Assembly: GCF_000003605.2 (NCBI RefSeq)
Contig: NW_003124902.1
Span: 190,526 to 207,958 of the forward strand
Source of the DNA: Saccoglossus kowalevskii
Taxonomy: Eukaryota; Hemichordata; Enteropneusta; Harrimaniidae
DNA length: 17,433 bases
Reading direction: 5' to 3'
The translations under genes were made by a program, and so were the position numbers. Every line of letters starts with the position of its first letter. The first letter of the stretch is position 1. This document shows positions 12,401 to 17,433 of the stretch, in pieces. The notes below the pieces were generated by a model, which was given only the letters and a program-made list of their open reading frames with translations, was not told the DNA's origin and did no database searches.

Positions 12401-13902
12401 AAAAGAAAATCAACAAAACTTACTATAAAGAACATGACAGTTATATGTACACAAAGGAAAAAAATAACTTACGTTCATTGTCTGTGACAAAGTAATTATA
12501 ACAGCTGCCATGTGTTTCATCATCTGGAATAGCACCCTGAAATTAAAAATTATTCAAGTTGAACTGATGATCCTTGTAAACTTGGAAATGAAGTGGTTAA
12601 AAACTTGTGATTCATATAATATGAGGCACATATACTGAACACTTCAATTATAAAATAAAACAAAATAATTGGAATCACCAAACCACTTCTGAAATAATGA
12701 ACTGACAGATTCAAATATTTTGTAATCATATGTAAGCACACTATAATGTGGCATTCATTTGTATAACTACTGTCTTGGTGCCATATCAATTAAAAACAGT
12801 AAATCCTGTTTGAAAAATATTCAAATAAATGAATAAGTTGATGATCCAAAGCTATGTATTCCAGACAAAAATGATAATGAAGCACATTTATAATAAGCTA
12901 ATGGGTCATTAAAATATGTCTTAGCTTGACCATAGCAGTACCTCTTTCATTTATGTAGGGGTATGCACAATAAAATGAACAAATAGAGCAATTACAGTAT
13001 TCTACATATAGCAATTACATTTTTTGTATAAAAAAACCCAAAGCCAGTTTTCCAGGTAAAATTCAAATGATAATGACTGAATGTCAAAATGATTAATCAT
13101 AAACCATTGGAAAATATATCATACAATCTAGAGAAATCAACAAATTATCACAAAATGTTTGTTTTGTGTGAAGCTCAGCACACTACAAGTCATGACACAA
13201 GTCTGTGCAGGGTTAAGTTTCATGTTAAGATTATCGCAACAGGAATGGATGTTTCCCATGATGCATTAGATTCCAGTGCGTCACATTAAAGCTCATAATA
13301 GGATTGTATGTTTGAACAAAATCCATCCATCTATGTCTGATATAATGGTGTGGAACAGTAGAATTAATTGTTTGATAATGGTGTACAATAACAATTACAA
13401 TGACCACGAGTCCCATACATTATATAGTGCATCTTACCTCTCTTAGCGGCATTTCTAAATGAACACTTTCAGCCTCTTGACTCATCCTAGGAAACGGACA
13501 ATGAATTTTTAAAAACGTCACCTCTCCGACTCTTTCTTTCTCAATTTGTAAATGTTCTTGATTCACAAGGACTTGTTCAAATCGCTCCCTGAGTTTTTCA
13601 TTTTTTTCAAATTTTTTCCGTTCTTTTTTATCAAGCGTTTCAATTTCTTTGTTCTCATACACTAAGACATAGTCAATCCTTTTCAAAGAAGTATGAGAAT
13701 CGAATGGGGTCTCCTTCATGGGTTCATTCAGAGGTGATTTGTGATAATCTTTCAACGATCTCTTCTTCTTTTTCCTTTTTTTTGGTTTGTACAAATAGTC
13801 TGCTTCATCGCCATCAATCGCATCATTTCCTGATTCTTTGTAGACTGGCTCTAAAGGAACACCATCCCGATGATGGTTTATCTTCAGATCGTCTTCCTCC
13901 AT
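187..13902 (-). CDS. Anoctamin (TMEM16) family membrane protein, 14 coding exons, 3' end missing
   Basis: This is the whole gene model: exons 13902-13438, 12536-12473, 11719-11619, 9834-9759, 8694-8355, 7597-7496, 7383-7167, 6507-6418, 5920-5771, 3220-3184, 2997-2888, 2073-2047, 799-651 and 406-187, read right to left. All junctions are GT/AG and phases match throughout, giving 716 codons. Family hallmarks in order are the dimerisation-domain start RIDYVLVYE (75-83), FQPLWKIRNYFGEKIAFYFAW (303-323) entering TM1, LEIWKRTNARLAYEWDV after TM2, the NHRTQT signature (549-554), YYIAFF in TM5 and EYNEKIIQYG opening TM7. Anoctamins are dimeric, ten-helix chloride channels or lipid scramblases of the plasma membrane or ER, opened by calcium bound between TM6 and TM8. 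The extracellular CxxxxC and full N-terminal domain suggest the ANO1-7 side of the family rather than ANO8/ANO10. Subtype and activity cannot be fixed from sequence alone, so no symbol is given. Confidence 0.93.
651..799 (-). CDS. Anoctamin exon 13 (outer loop cysteines and TM6)
   Basis: The exon is 149 bases, acceptor TTCCCTGTAG, donor ATTACC|GTAAGT. It encodes an acidic loop (ETSNDGILDFGPEYED) and C611-x4-C616, matching the conserved E-E-C-x-x-G-G-C of family members although both glycines are replaced. TM6 follows at about residues 617-642 (FQVLVLMLLKPLPKFFKDII). Family alignment places K631 at the TM6 lysine of TMEM16A and, with a one-residue gap, D639 at the calcium-binding glutamate. 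The asparagine one helical turn before it appears to be absent. Confidence 0.92.
800..2046 (-). other. Intron 12 (between microexon 12 and exon 13)
   Basis: AT-rich intronic DNA. The only structure I can see is the roughly 91-bp direct duplication at 1531-1703. Short reading frames on the plus strand at 901-1110 and 1192-1446 have no recognisable content and overlap no splice-consistent pattern. Confidence 0.7.
1531..1703. repeat. 91-bp imperfect tandem duplication
   Basis: Two copies of a block are adjacent. Both start near TTACAAACCTTG (1533 and 1620) and share GCATTTTAGCATA, ATGCATA or TTGCATA, then TTTAAAATTTTATAAAA and TGCACAACTTTGT. The shared core spans about 1559-1611 and 1651-1703. 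A shorter relative, TTTAGCATAATGCATACATT, recurs at 5095-5114, which suggests a dispersed repeat rather than only a local duplication. Confidence 0.8.
2047..2073 (-). CDS. Candidate anoctamin microexon 12 (27 bases)
   Basis: The nine codons DSTKEHTLL lie between acceptor TTTTTTCTATTCCCAAG and donor TTG|GTAAAT. Exon 11 ends and exon 13 begins in phase 0, and this piece is phase 0 on both sides, so it can be included or skipped without a frame change. It would lengthen the extracellular TM5-TM6 loop from 17 to 26 residues between FFRD and the first loop cysteine. Known anoctamins have a loop of roughly this size, which allows either form. The splice sites are good but so short an exon has no independent homology support. 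Confidence 0.55.
2074..2887 (-). other. Intron 11
   Basis: AT-rich intron with no gene-like content. It contains two copies of TGTACCGGTA (2284-2293 and 2318-2327) flanking ATATGTATACAT, and an A9 run near 2610. No repeats of larger scale are visible. Confidence 0.65.
2888..2997 (-). CDS. Anoctamin exon 11 (NHRTQT signature and TM5)
   Basis: The exon is 110 bases, acceptor TTTTTGTCTACAG, donor AGAGAT|GTAAGT. It encodes E-NHRTQTSYDDALIIKLFAF and QFVNSYVSLYYIAFFRD. NHRTQT followed by two acidic residues, then F-x-F-Q-F-V-N-x-Y-x-S-x-x-Y-I-A-F-F, is among the clearest anoctamin signatures. TM5 covers about residues 564-582. Confidence 0.97.
3184..3220 (-). CDS. Anoctamin exon 10 (TM4-TM5 loop, 37 bases)
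   Basis: A short exon with acceptor TATATTTTTACAG and donor TGGG|GTAAGC. It encodes IYEILAYKLTDW plus one base that makes GAA with exon 11. It continues the M-x-K-I/V-Y-x-x-x-A-x-x-L-T-x-W-E pattern of anoctamins exactly from exon 9 into exon 11. The preceding intron is the longest in the gene, about 2.5 kb. Confidence 0.94.
3919..3973 (+). repeat. Three tandem X-box-like 14-mers (20-21 bp spacing)
   Basis: GTTGCTAAGGATAC (3919), GTTGCTAGGGATAC (3940) and GTTGCTAGAGAAAC (3960) follow one another. The third fits the RFX X-box consensus RYYNYY-N(1-3)-RRNRAC; the other two miss one position. Related GTTGCTATGG and ATTGCTAGGGAC occur at 4055 and 4152. Function is inference; it may simply be a short minisatellite. 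Confidence 0.5.
4621..4738. repeat. Imperfect inverted repeat, possible non-autonomous element
   Basis: The arms 4621-4646 and 4713-4738 are reverse complements at 22 of 26 positions (shared core AAAGTATGCAC / GTGCATACTTT). The 66-bp centre is unusually G+C-rich for this locus and holds TGCGCTGCGCA, flanked by GACC and GGTC. Further short complementary blocks (CTACC at 4759, GGTAG at 4775) follow to the right. I see no transposase and no clear target duplication. Confidence 0.5.
5771..5920 (-). CDS. Anoctamin exon 9 (TM3 end, TM4)
   Basis: The exon is 150 bases, phase 0 in and out, acceptor TTCTTTGCCAG, donor GGCAAG|GTAAAT. It encodes VCLVIASAIGVIVYR, the conserved V-I-x-x-x-x-G-x-I-x-Y-R end of TM3, a short loop with acidic residues, then TLLSSVLNSVSIMIMGK (TM4, from about residue 516). 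The two helices flank the region that lines the ion and lipid groove in family structures. Confidence 0.95.
5921..6417 (-). other. Intron 8
   Basis: About half of this intron is the 22-bp minisatellite that begins at the exon 8 donor. The rest, next to exon 9, is unremarkable AT-rich sequence with a normal acceptor. Confidence 0.75.
6160..6430. repeat. 22-bp minisatellite containing repeated splice-donor copies
   Basis: The unit on the plus strand is CACCATGAACACTTACCATAA (about 22 bp). Read in the transcript direction each good copy carries TTTATGGTAAGTG, the same bases as the exon 8 end and donor. Copies next to the exon are spaced exactly 22 bp apart (donor G at 6417, 6395, 6373 and 6351), and copies farther away are degenerate, with ACTCACTATAAA and CTCCATGA variants. 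Growth outward from the exon boundary is the simplest reading. Confidence 0.9.
6418..6507 (-). CDS. Anoctamin exon 8 (loop before TM3 and first half of TM3)
   Basis: The exon is 90 bases, phase 0 to phase 0, acceptor TTCTCCTTTTTAG, donor TTTATG|GTAAGTG. It encodes DPVSELPDWYYPFYRQFVKF followed by MMSCSIMVFM, matching the N-P-V-T-x-x-x-x-x-Y-F-P segment and start of TM3 in anoctamins. The last 13 coding bases and the donor belong to a 22-bp minisatellite that fills the adjacent intron. Confidence 0.92.
6508..7166 (-). other. Intron 7
   Basis: AT-rich intron without visible repeats. A short plus-strand frame at 6824-7012 has no recognisable motif and no support. Confidence 0.65.
7167..7383 (-). 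CDS. Anoctamin exon 7 (TM2 and following cytosolic loop)
   Basis: The exon is 217 bases, acceptor TGATTTTACAG. It contains FDNSVTPYFSIVICLWGTLF (TM2, about residues 404-421), LEIWKRTNARLAYEWDV and RPQF, all strong anoctamin blocks. The donor is GTACGT at 7166, which leaves phase 0 and joins in frame to exon 8. A better-looking GT four bases downstream (GTAAAA at 7162) would shift the frame, so the end at 7167 was chosen from phase. Confidence 0.92.
7496..7597 (-). CDS. Anoctamin exon 6 (TM1-TM2 extracellular loop)
   Basis: The exon is 102 bases, acceptor TTTATCGCAG, donor GGAGA|GTAAGT. It encodes VEEYEAQKNQ, then a threonine and asparagine-rich stretch with three N-glycosylation sequons (N362-S-T, N366-V-T, N370-N-T) spaced four residues apart. 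This fits the outer loop after TM1. The sequence itself is not conserved in the family, so the call rests on matching phases, splice sites and position. Confidence 0.85.
7598..8354 (-). other. Intron 5, mostly minisatellite
   Basis: Apart from about 110 bases next to exon 5 and about 25 next to exon 6, the intron is composed of the 77-bp repeat array and its degenerate sub-repeats. Confidence 0.8.
7624..8230. repeat. 77-bp minisatellite with shorter internal sub-repeats
   Basis: Copies beginning ATTATACTACAAACCACACA occur at 7799, 7876, 7953, 8030, 8107 and 8184, an exact 77-bp period. Within a unit, shorter blocks of about 20 bp (ATTATACTACAAACCACACA, ACACTACAAATAATGCAAAT, TATAATACAAATCATGTGC) are themselves related. 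The part from 7624 to 7798 shows only irregular copies of these blocks and probably records an older, shorter-period stage. Variants such as CATGTGC versus CATGAGC and ATGCACC versus ACGCACA distinguish copies. Confidence 0.92.
8355..8694 (-). CDS. Anoctamin exon 5 (pre-TM1 region and TM1)
   Basis: The exon is 340 bases, acceptor TATATTTCCAG, donor CTAAG|GTAATT. It begins GLPYLLMKEAYTDAFILHDES, the well known block in which a short helix leads to the F-x-L-H-D motif. A lysine/glutamate-rich insert follows (YYKRKKDAGEEVPTKEEFEK), then WCRFTKFQPLWKIRNYFGEKIAFYFAW, the most conserved anoctamin block, and TM1 at about residues 321-346. The insert between the HDES and FQPL blocks is shorter than in some vertebrate paralogues. 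Confidence 0.96.
8695..9758 (-). other. Intron 4
   Basis: AT-rich intron. The minus-strand reading frame at 9094-9312 has no anoctamin similarity and no required place between exons 4 and 5, which join in phase without it. I see no repeats. Confidence 0.7.
9759..9834 (-). CDS. Anoctamin exon 4 (linker to membrane domain)
   Basis: The exon is 76 bases, acceptor TTGTTAACAG and donor AAAAG|GTATGT. It encodes VNHMLINLDITENTDEKDED followed by TLRRK. It continues the R-S-x-x-V/I-N-x-x-L helix begun in exon 3 and then an acidic spacer, matching the place where anoctamins pass from the dimerisation domain to the pre-TM1 segment. One base is carried into exon 5. Confidence 0.9.
9983..10032 (+). repeat. 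Near-perfect hairpin: 22-bp stem, 6-base loop
   Basis: Arms 9983-10004 and 10011-10032 surround the loop TAAGGA. As DNA the arms match at 20 of 22 positions. As plus-strand RNA both mismatches become G-U wobbles, so all 22 positions pair; as minus-strand RNA, the host gene's own direction, they are C-A mismatches. The stem is about the size of a small RNA duplex but the loop is shorter than in a usual animal microRNA precursor. It may instead be a relic of a palindromic element. Confidence 0.75.
11350..11460. repeat. Three 35-bp repeats with everted AGGTCA half-sites
   Basis: The unit GCATGACCTCTTAAGGTCACA continuing to CTGGTACTTT occurs three times. Each copy contains TGACCT-NNNA-AGGTCA (11353-11368, 11388-11403, 11423-11438), a palindrome of the nuclear receptor half-site in everted orientation with a 4-base gap. 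The last copy ends in CTGGTACCGGTACTTT. Receptor binding is inference from the motif only. Confidence 0.8.
11619..11719 (-). CDS. Anoctamin exon 3 (end of dimerisation domain)
   Basis: The exon is 101 bases. The acceptor is CATTGTAG and the donor is TTG|GTGAGT. With the single base carried from exon 2 it reads Q-DYVSASYETAKRHVFKGFEDPETFFRPALRSYL across the junction. The pattern of a short loop followed by D-x-x-T-F-F-x-P-A-x-R-S is typical of anoctamins just before the linker to the channel domain. A second AG two bases further in (11718) would break the frame, so 11719 is chosen as the first base. Confidence 0.92.
11720..12472 (-). other. Intron 2
   Basis: No recognisable gene or repeat. 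Plus-strand frames at 11781-12047 and 12075-12320 are open for 80-90 codons, but their translations show no family motif. An A/G-rich run (A10GAAAAGAAAA) lies near 12390. Confidence 0.65.
12473..12536 (-). CDS. Anoctamin exon 2 (dimerisation domain)
   Basis: The exon is 64 bases, entering in phase 0 after TTTTTAATTTCAG and leaving one base over before GTAAGT. It encodes GAIPDDETHGSCYNYFVTDNE, a loop in the cytosolic N-terminal domain. The fit rests on phase agreement with both neighbours and on the strong acceptor and donor, since this segment is poorly conserved in the family. Confidence 0.85.
12537..13437 (-). other. Intron 1 of the coding region
   Basis: AT-rich sequence with no convincing motif. 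Short frames on both strands (for example 13089-13289 plus and 12550-12789 minus) have no recognisable content. Confidence 0.65.
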
Positions 13903-13912
13903 TTCACTTCAC
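13438..13912 (-). CDS. Anoctamin exon 1 (start codon, N-terminus and start of dimerisation domain)
   Basis: Coding runs from ATG at 13902-13900 to 13438, 155 codons, ending at donor GAG|GTAAGA in phase 0. The start is well supported: a TGA lies in frame nine bases upstream (13911-13909), and an acceptor (TTTATTTCAG) ends at 13913, so the exon has about 10 bases of 5' UTR and at least one noncoding exon lies upstream. Residues 1-38 are mostly acidic and hydrophilic. Residues 39-51 are strongly basic (KPKKRKKKKRSLK). From residue 75 (RIDYVLVYE) the anoctamin dimerisation domain begins, with a charged helix (KKERKKFEKNEKLRERFEQ) and the typical FLKIHCPFPRMSQEAESV strand and helix. The polybasic run could be a nuclear-localisation-like or lipid-binding segment, which is inference only. 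Confidence 0.92.
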
Positions 13913-14143
13913 CTGAAATAAAAATAATGCATTTAATATTCAACTCTGTAAACTAACAACATACAAAACAAATAAATAATAAGCCCAGAAACCTTACATT
14001 CACCTAGAAGTTTTGGATTCGTTAACAGATCAGGCTCAACCACACAAATGATCAACACAGACTGACAGACAATATAGACACATAAATCCCAATCATAAAA
14101 AACAAAACATTAAAAATGAATGATGAAATTGATAGGAAAAAAG

Positions 14144-14157
14144 GTTGCTATAGCAAC
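14144..14157. promoter_or_regulatory. Perfect palindromic X-box (RFX-type) motif
   Basis: GTTGCTATAGCAAC is a perfect 14-bp palindrome matching RYYNYY-N(2)-RRNRAC on both strands. It lies 242 bases upstream of the anoctamin start codon. RFX factors bind such sites, classically near ciliary genes. Whether this is proximal to a transcription start is unknown. Confidence 0.5.
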
Positions 14158-15246
14158 ATGATCTATGCCTAAATATTTGATGAGATGAGTGGCATTTGAA
14201 GCAATAGACATGCACTTGTCCATAAAAGAAACAAAGAGTACATACTTGCCACTCACAAAAGTACAACTGGGTAATCAGAATCAGGTTCATCAAATAAACA
14301 TGGAAAACCAGAATTGAGTTGAAATTGTAATTCTTTAATCAATTTAATTGCTTATACTGGATGTATACAGTTTCATTACAGTCAGTACATGTATATTATT
14401 TATATCTGCATATGTTTTGCATCTATTCTGAAATCAGGTGACTTGATCCAAACAAATAGACAATTACTGATATACCAACAACTGTATCAACTACAACACC
14501 CTAGCATATACACTGTAATAATGTATAAATAATCTCACCTATGACTTTATATGGCAACATATTTTACATGATATATTCAATTAATAAATACAATCAGATG
14601 CATTTGTAACACTTAATTTTTTGTGATTATGCAAATCTTATTATTCACAACAGAAAAGGTTTGCAGATTCAAACTGTCCAATAGTGTTTCACAGTGTCAG
14701 CATTGACCTCAATTCACAGATTAGAAAAATGAAATGTAATAATAAATTTTCTTTTTAGTGCATATTTCCCATGAATTATTATTTAATTTTACGTTTAACA
14801 ATGACTTCATTTACATACTAACTGCATGTATATCTAAAACAGATCTTGGACTTTAGAGTTGAGTAGACACCAATTTGAAAAAACAAAATTTGATAACAAT
14901 TGTTTTCCAAGGTGTATTGGAATGACATCTGTAATTTTGAATTTCTGTAATAATTCCTTGGGTCTCAAACCAATTTCTTTGTATACATCCATGAAGTTCA
15001 AGCCCTGTCTAAAAATATTGTAGTAACTTGAAAATAATTTTCAGGACAAACTTCTATGTTCTATGGCGATCTGCTCCAAACTAGGATTGCCCATACAATC
15101 ACTGTAATCACGTCCAAGTGTCTGTGTTAACTTTACTGTGATTTATTTGGCTGACCCGATTAAGTTCAAAATTGACAGGCTGGTCACACCTGTACTCTAG
15201 TTACGGTGGGTGGAAAAATTTGATGAAAAAAAAATCCCGTCCAGCT

Positions 15247-15260
15247 GTTGCCATGGCAAT
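15247..15260 (-). promoter_or_regulatory. Second X-box-like motif
   Basis: GTTGCCATGGCAAT reads ATTGCCATGGCAAC on the minus strand, which fits the RFX X-box consensus. It is about 1.35 kb upstream of the start codon, on the same strand as the gene. Confidence 0.4.
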
Positions 15261-15701
15261 GACCAACAAAATAATTGTTTGTGCCCCCCCAATGGATTAA
15301 CAATCAGTCTAATGGCTTGTACCATGTATATGTACTTCTTTCACAGTTGTTTCAACAAACTAAAGTCTTAATTAATAATATTGAACCAACTATGTTTAAT
15401 TTACTAGTAAATCATTAGATTCTGTAGCCGTGCATCTCACTGGGGTTTTTCAGACAGGTAGTTACAATGATTTGGTAATAGTCCACTGAACACAATCAAG
15501 AAAATGTCTAGCGACAGTTAATGGTTAACACAGTAATAACAGCTTTCAATTGACATGCAATTACACATAACATGATTTCCTGTTCAGAAGCATCATGACA
15601 TGAACCATGTCTTACAGCTTACATGTACTCCTAACACAGAAGTGCTTCAAATATATTAATTACAATACTGTAAAAAATGTTCTTCCTTTTCTGTCACTTC
15701 T

Positions 15702-15907
15702 TACTGTAAAATACTTTATTTTTGCTTGGAATTTATTTTCGCTATTTTCGTTGAAGGGGATTATTCAGTGAAAATAAAACCTAGCGAATATACTTTTTTC
15801 CCTATATCTTTCATTCAAATCGTCAAAAATCATAAATTCCGTACAAAACGTCCAAAAAGTCTTTTCAGTGAAAATTAATACCAGCTAAAATAAAGTATTT
15901 TACAGTA
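15702..15907. mobile_element. MITE-like element with 24-bp terminal inverted repeats
   Basis: The ends 15702-15725 and 15884-15907 are inverted repeats with one mismatch, starting TACTGTAAAATACTTTATTTT. The outermost TA at each end could be a TA target duplication, as in mariner/Tc1-type elements. Inside, TTCAGTGAAAAT occurs twice in direct orientation (15765 and 15865). At about 206 bp with no coding capacity it would be non-autonomous. Confidence 0.75.
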
Positions 15908-17179
15908 GTCTATTATACTCTCATGCATGACATTTATTCGTAACTACTTCAATGATGTCTAATGGCAACATCTTTTCGTCACATGTGCACCTGCTCTACT
16001 ATACCCAGACCATTCCCCTTGGCGTTATTGCTATCGCCCACACACATCATATTAACACTGGGACAAATAGTCTCAGGTAGCTCTACATGGAATCTTCTTT
16101 AATAGGTCTATACAGTTGCACTGCTCAAGTTACTGACATTTTGAACACATTTATTAGACAGTTTTTTTTTTAATGGATCTATATTTAATTCTGTGTTTTC
16201 TGATCTGATGTTTTATATTCAACAGAATAAAACTTTTAATTTTTCTTTTTTTGTTTGTCGTCGATAAGCTTCCATGTGGTTTTGTTCTTTTCCATTAAAT
16301 AATTAAAACTTTTTTTAATCAGGAATATTATTTAAAGCCACAGGGAGACAAGACATCATTGTAACTATATTGTGTAGATACATGTATAAATTATCAGCAA
16401 GCTTTTGTTGGGCATGAAATTTGTTCATGTGCTTATATATTCAACCAGGTTATTTTTTTTATTAACAATGAACAGAGAAAGAAATATTAAAACTTAATAT
16501 TAAAAAAGACCACTTTAAAATTATGTATTAATATACATCTATTACTTTACCCTATAGAGCTTTAGAATATAATAATTTCCAGTATCATCATCCAATAACT
16601 ATGCAGATCCAATAACTCACAACATTTTAGGATTCCATTTGACCTCTTGACCTAATCGACAGTTCAATGTAAATTTAACAAAATCATCCTTTAATCAGGC
16701 TGACTTTAATTAATAAATTTACATATTTAAAGTAAAATATTAATTATTCAAACTCTAAAATTTCCTGACTGACTTTATCACAGAACCTTGTATGAACAAG
16801 GAAATGTTGATAGTGGTTATCAATGAGTTCACTTGGTGCAGCTGTTTCCTAGTGCTAATCTTTAAAGTTGATTTTACTTCTCTCGGTGTAAAACTACTTG
16901 GGCAACAATTCTTTCTGAAGATATTTGTTAAGATGACTGCACAAATACATCTGCCAGAAGGACGTTCTAGCTTGTATGAAAGCATAAGAGAGTAGTTACT
17001 GCCTTTTTCAGGATATGAGTCCGGGGATCAATTATGAAACAAATGCTCAGAATTTGCATCAGTGGAGTGCATGTGGCTGTTATATTTCCTGTATGCAAAT
17101 TTAGGTTATTAGCAAAATACTCAAGTTTATGTCCATGTACATCAAACGCTTCAGCATTGTCTCGATGCTAAGTGCCTTG

Positions 17180-17433
17180 AACAATAGTTGTGTTCACGTT
17201 ACACGAAGTACGGGCTAAGATTCAAGCTGATTTAGGCTTATCTAGCATATTTGCATTTCGGCTAGATCTATTGCGTCCACGCACAGGGAGAGCCAGTCGT
17301 TAGCACAGGCTAAGGGGTGCCATCAGTCGGTGACCTTTGGCAAGCCGCTATTTCCGAACGAAAAATGGATGACACGTGCGAGGTTCTATTTCTGCTGCTG
17401 ACATGTTTCGTTCTAATTTTGAAGTGACGTGCA
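17180..17433. promoter_or_regulatory. G+C/CpG-richer end region, possible promoter
   Basis: This segment is visibly richer in G+C and CpG than the rest of the window. It contains an octamer ATTTGCAT (17249-17256), a TGACCTTTGGC near 17331 resembling a DR1 nuclear receptor site, CACGTG (17373-17378) and TGACGT (17425-17430). It could be a promoter for a plus-strand gene, for the anoctamin's first exon, or both. Nothing here is decisive. Confidence 0.3.
17365..17427 (+). CDS. Candidate first exon or short ORF with signal-peptide-like sequence
   Basis: ATG with a favourable context (AAAAATGG) opens MDDTCEVLFLLLTCFVLILK and then TGA. Residues 7-19 are hydrophobic, like a signal peptide or anchor. 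A GT at 17424 (AA|GTGACG) could act as a donor just before the stop, making this the start of a plus-strand gene extending beyond the window. With 20 codons only, chance is a serious alternative. Confidence 0.2.
   Translation: MDDTCEVLFLLLTCFVLILK

Larger units (their letters stand above)
13913..17433. other. Upstream region or 5' UTR intron of the anoctamin gene
   Basis: The acceptor immediately before the start-codon exon implies a noncoding first exon somewhere to the right, here or beyond the edge, but I cannot locate it. The stretch contains X-box-like sites at 14144 and 15247, a MITE-like element at 15702-15907 and a G+C-richer end from about 17180. Between these I see only AT-rich DNA. 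Confidence 0.6.

Noticed and set aside
16755-16995. Overlapping ORFs on both strands near 16.8 kb, possible transposon fragment
   Set aside because: I could not recognise any transposase, reverse transcriptase or zinc-finger motif in either translation.

Overview
This window looks like nuclear DNA from an animal, probably an invertebrate. It is AT-rich and intron-rich, has GT/AG splice sites with good consensus, and contains intronic minisatellites and small inverted-repeat elements. There are no operons or ribosome binding sites. I cannot name the species. The window is dominated by one gene on the minus strand, a member of the anoctamin (TMEM16) family of calcium-regulated chloride channels and phospholipid scramblases. 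I can chain fourteen coding exons from the start codon at 13902 down to a splice donor at 187. The reading phases agree at every junction, giving 2148 coding bases (716 codons) with no internal stop. The gene runs off the left edge. About the last quarter of the usual 900 to 1000 residue protein (the rest of TM7, then TM8 to TM10 and the C-terminal tail) is not in the window.

Layout in transcript order (right to left): 17433 to 13913 holds the upstream region or 5' UTR intron, with two RFX/X-box-like palindromes, a small MITE-like element and a more GC/CpG-rich right end. Exon 1 (13438-13902) encodes the acidic and polybasic N-terminus and most of the cytosolic dimerisation domain. Exons 2 to 4 complete that domain. 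Exon 5 (8355-8694) carries the linker and TM1, and exon 6 a glycosylation-rich outer loop. Exon 7 has TM2, exons 8 and 9 TM3 and TM4, exons 10 and 11 TM5. Exon 12 is a 27-base microexon, exon 13 has TM6, and exon 14 the cytosolic TM6-TM7 linker and the start of TM7.

The introns hold most of the unusual structure. A 22-bp minisatellite carries repeated copies of the exon 8 splice donor. A 77-bp minisatellite fills the intron before exon 6. Three 35-bp repeats each carry an everted pair of AGGTCA half-sites. There is also a near-perfect 22-bp hairpin, a larger imperfect inverted repeat, a 91-bp duplication and an X-box-like triplet.

I see no tRNA, rRNA, CRISPR array or autonomous transposon. 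The only hint of a second gene is a possible first exon at the extreme right on the plus strand, with a signal-peptide-like reading frame. I did not find a convincing undescribed system. The best leads are the splice-donor minisatellite, the unusual TM6 of this anoctamin, and the X-box-like sites upstream of it.
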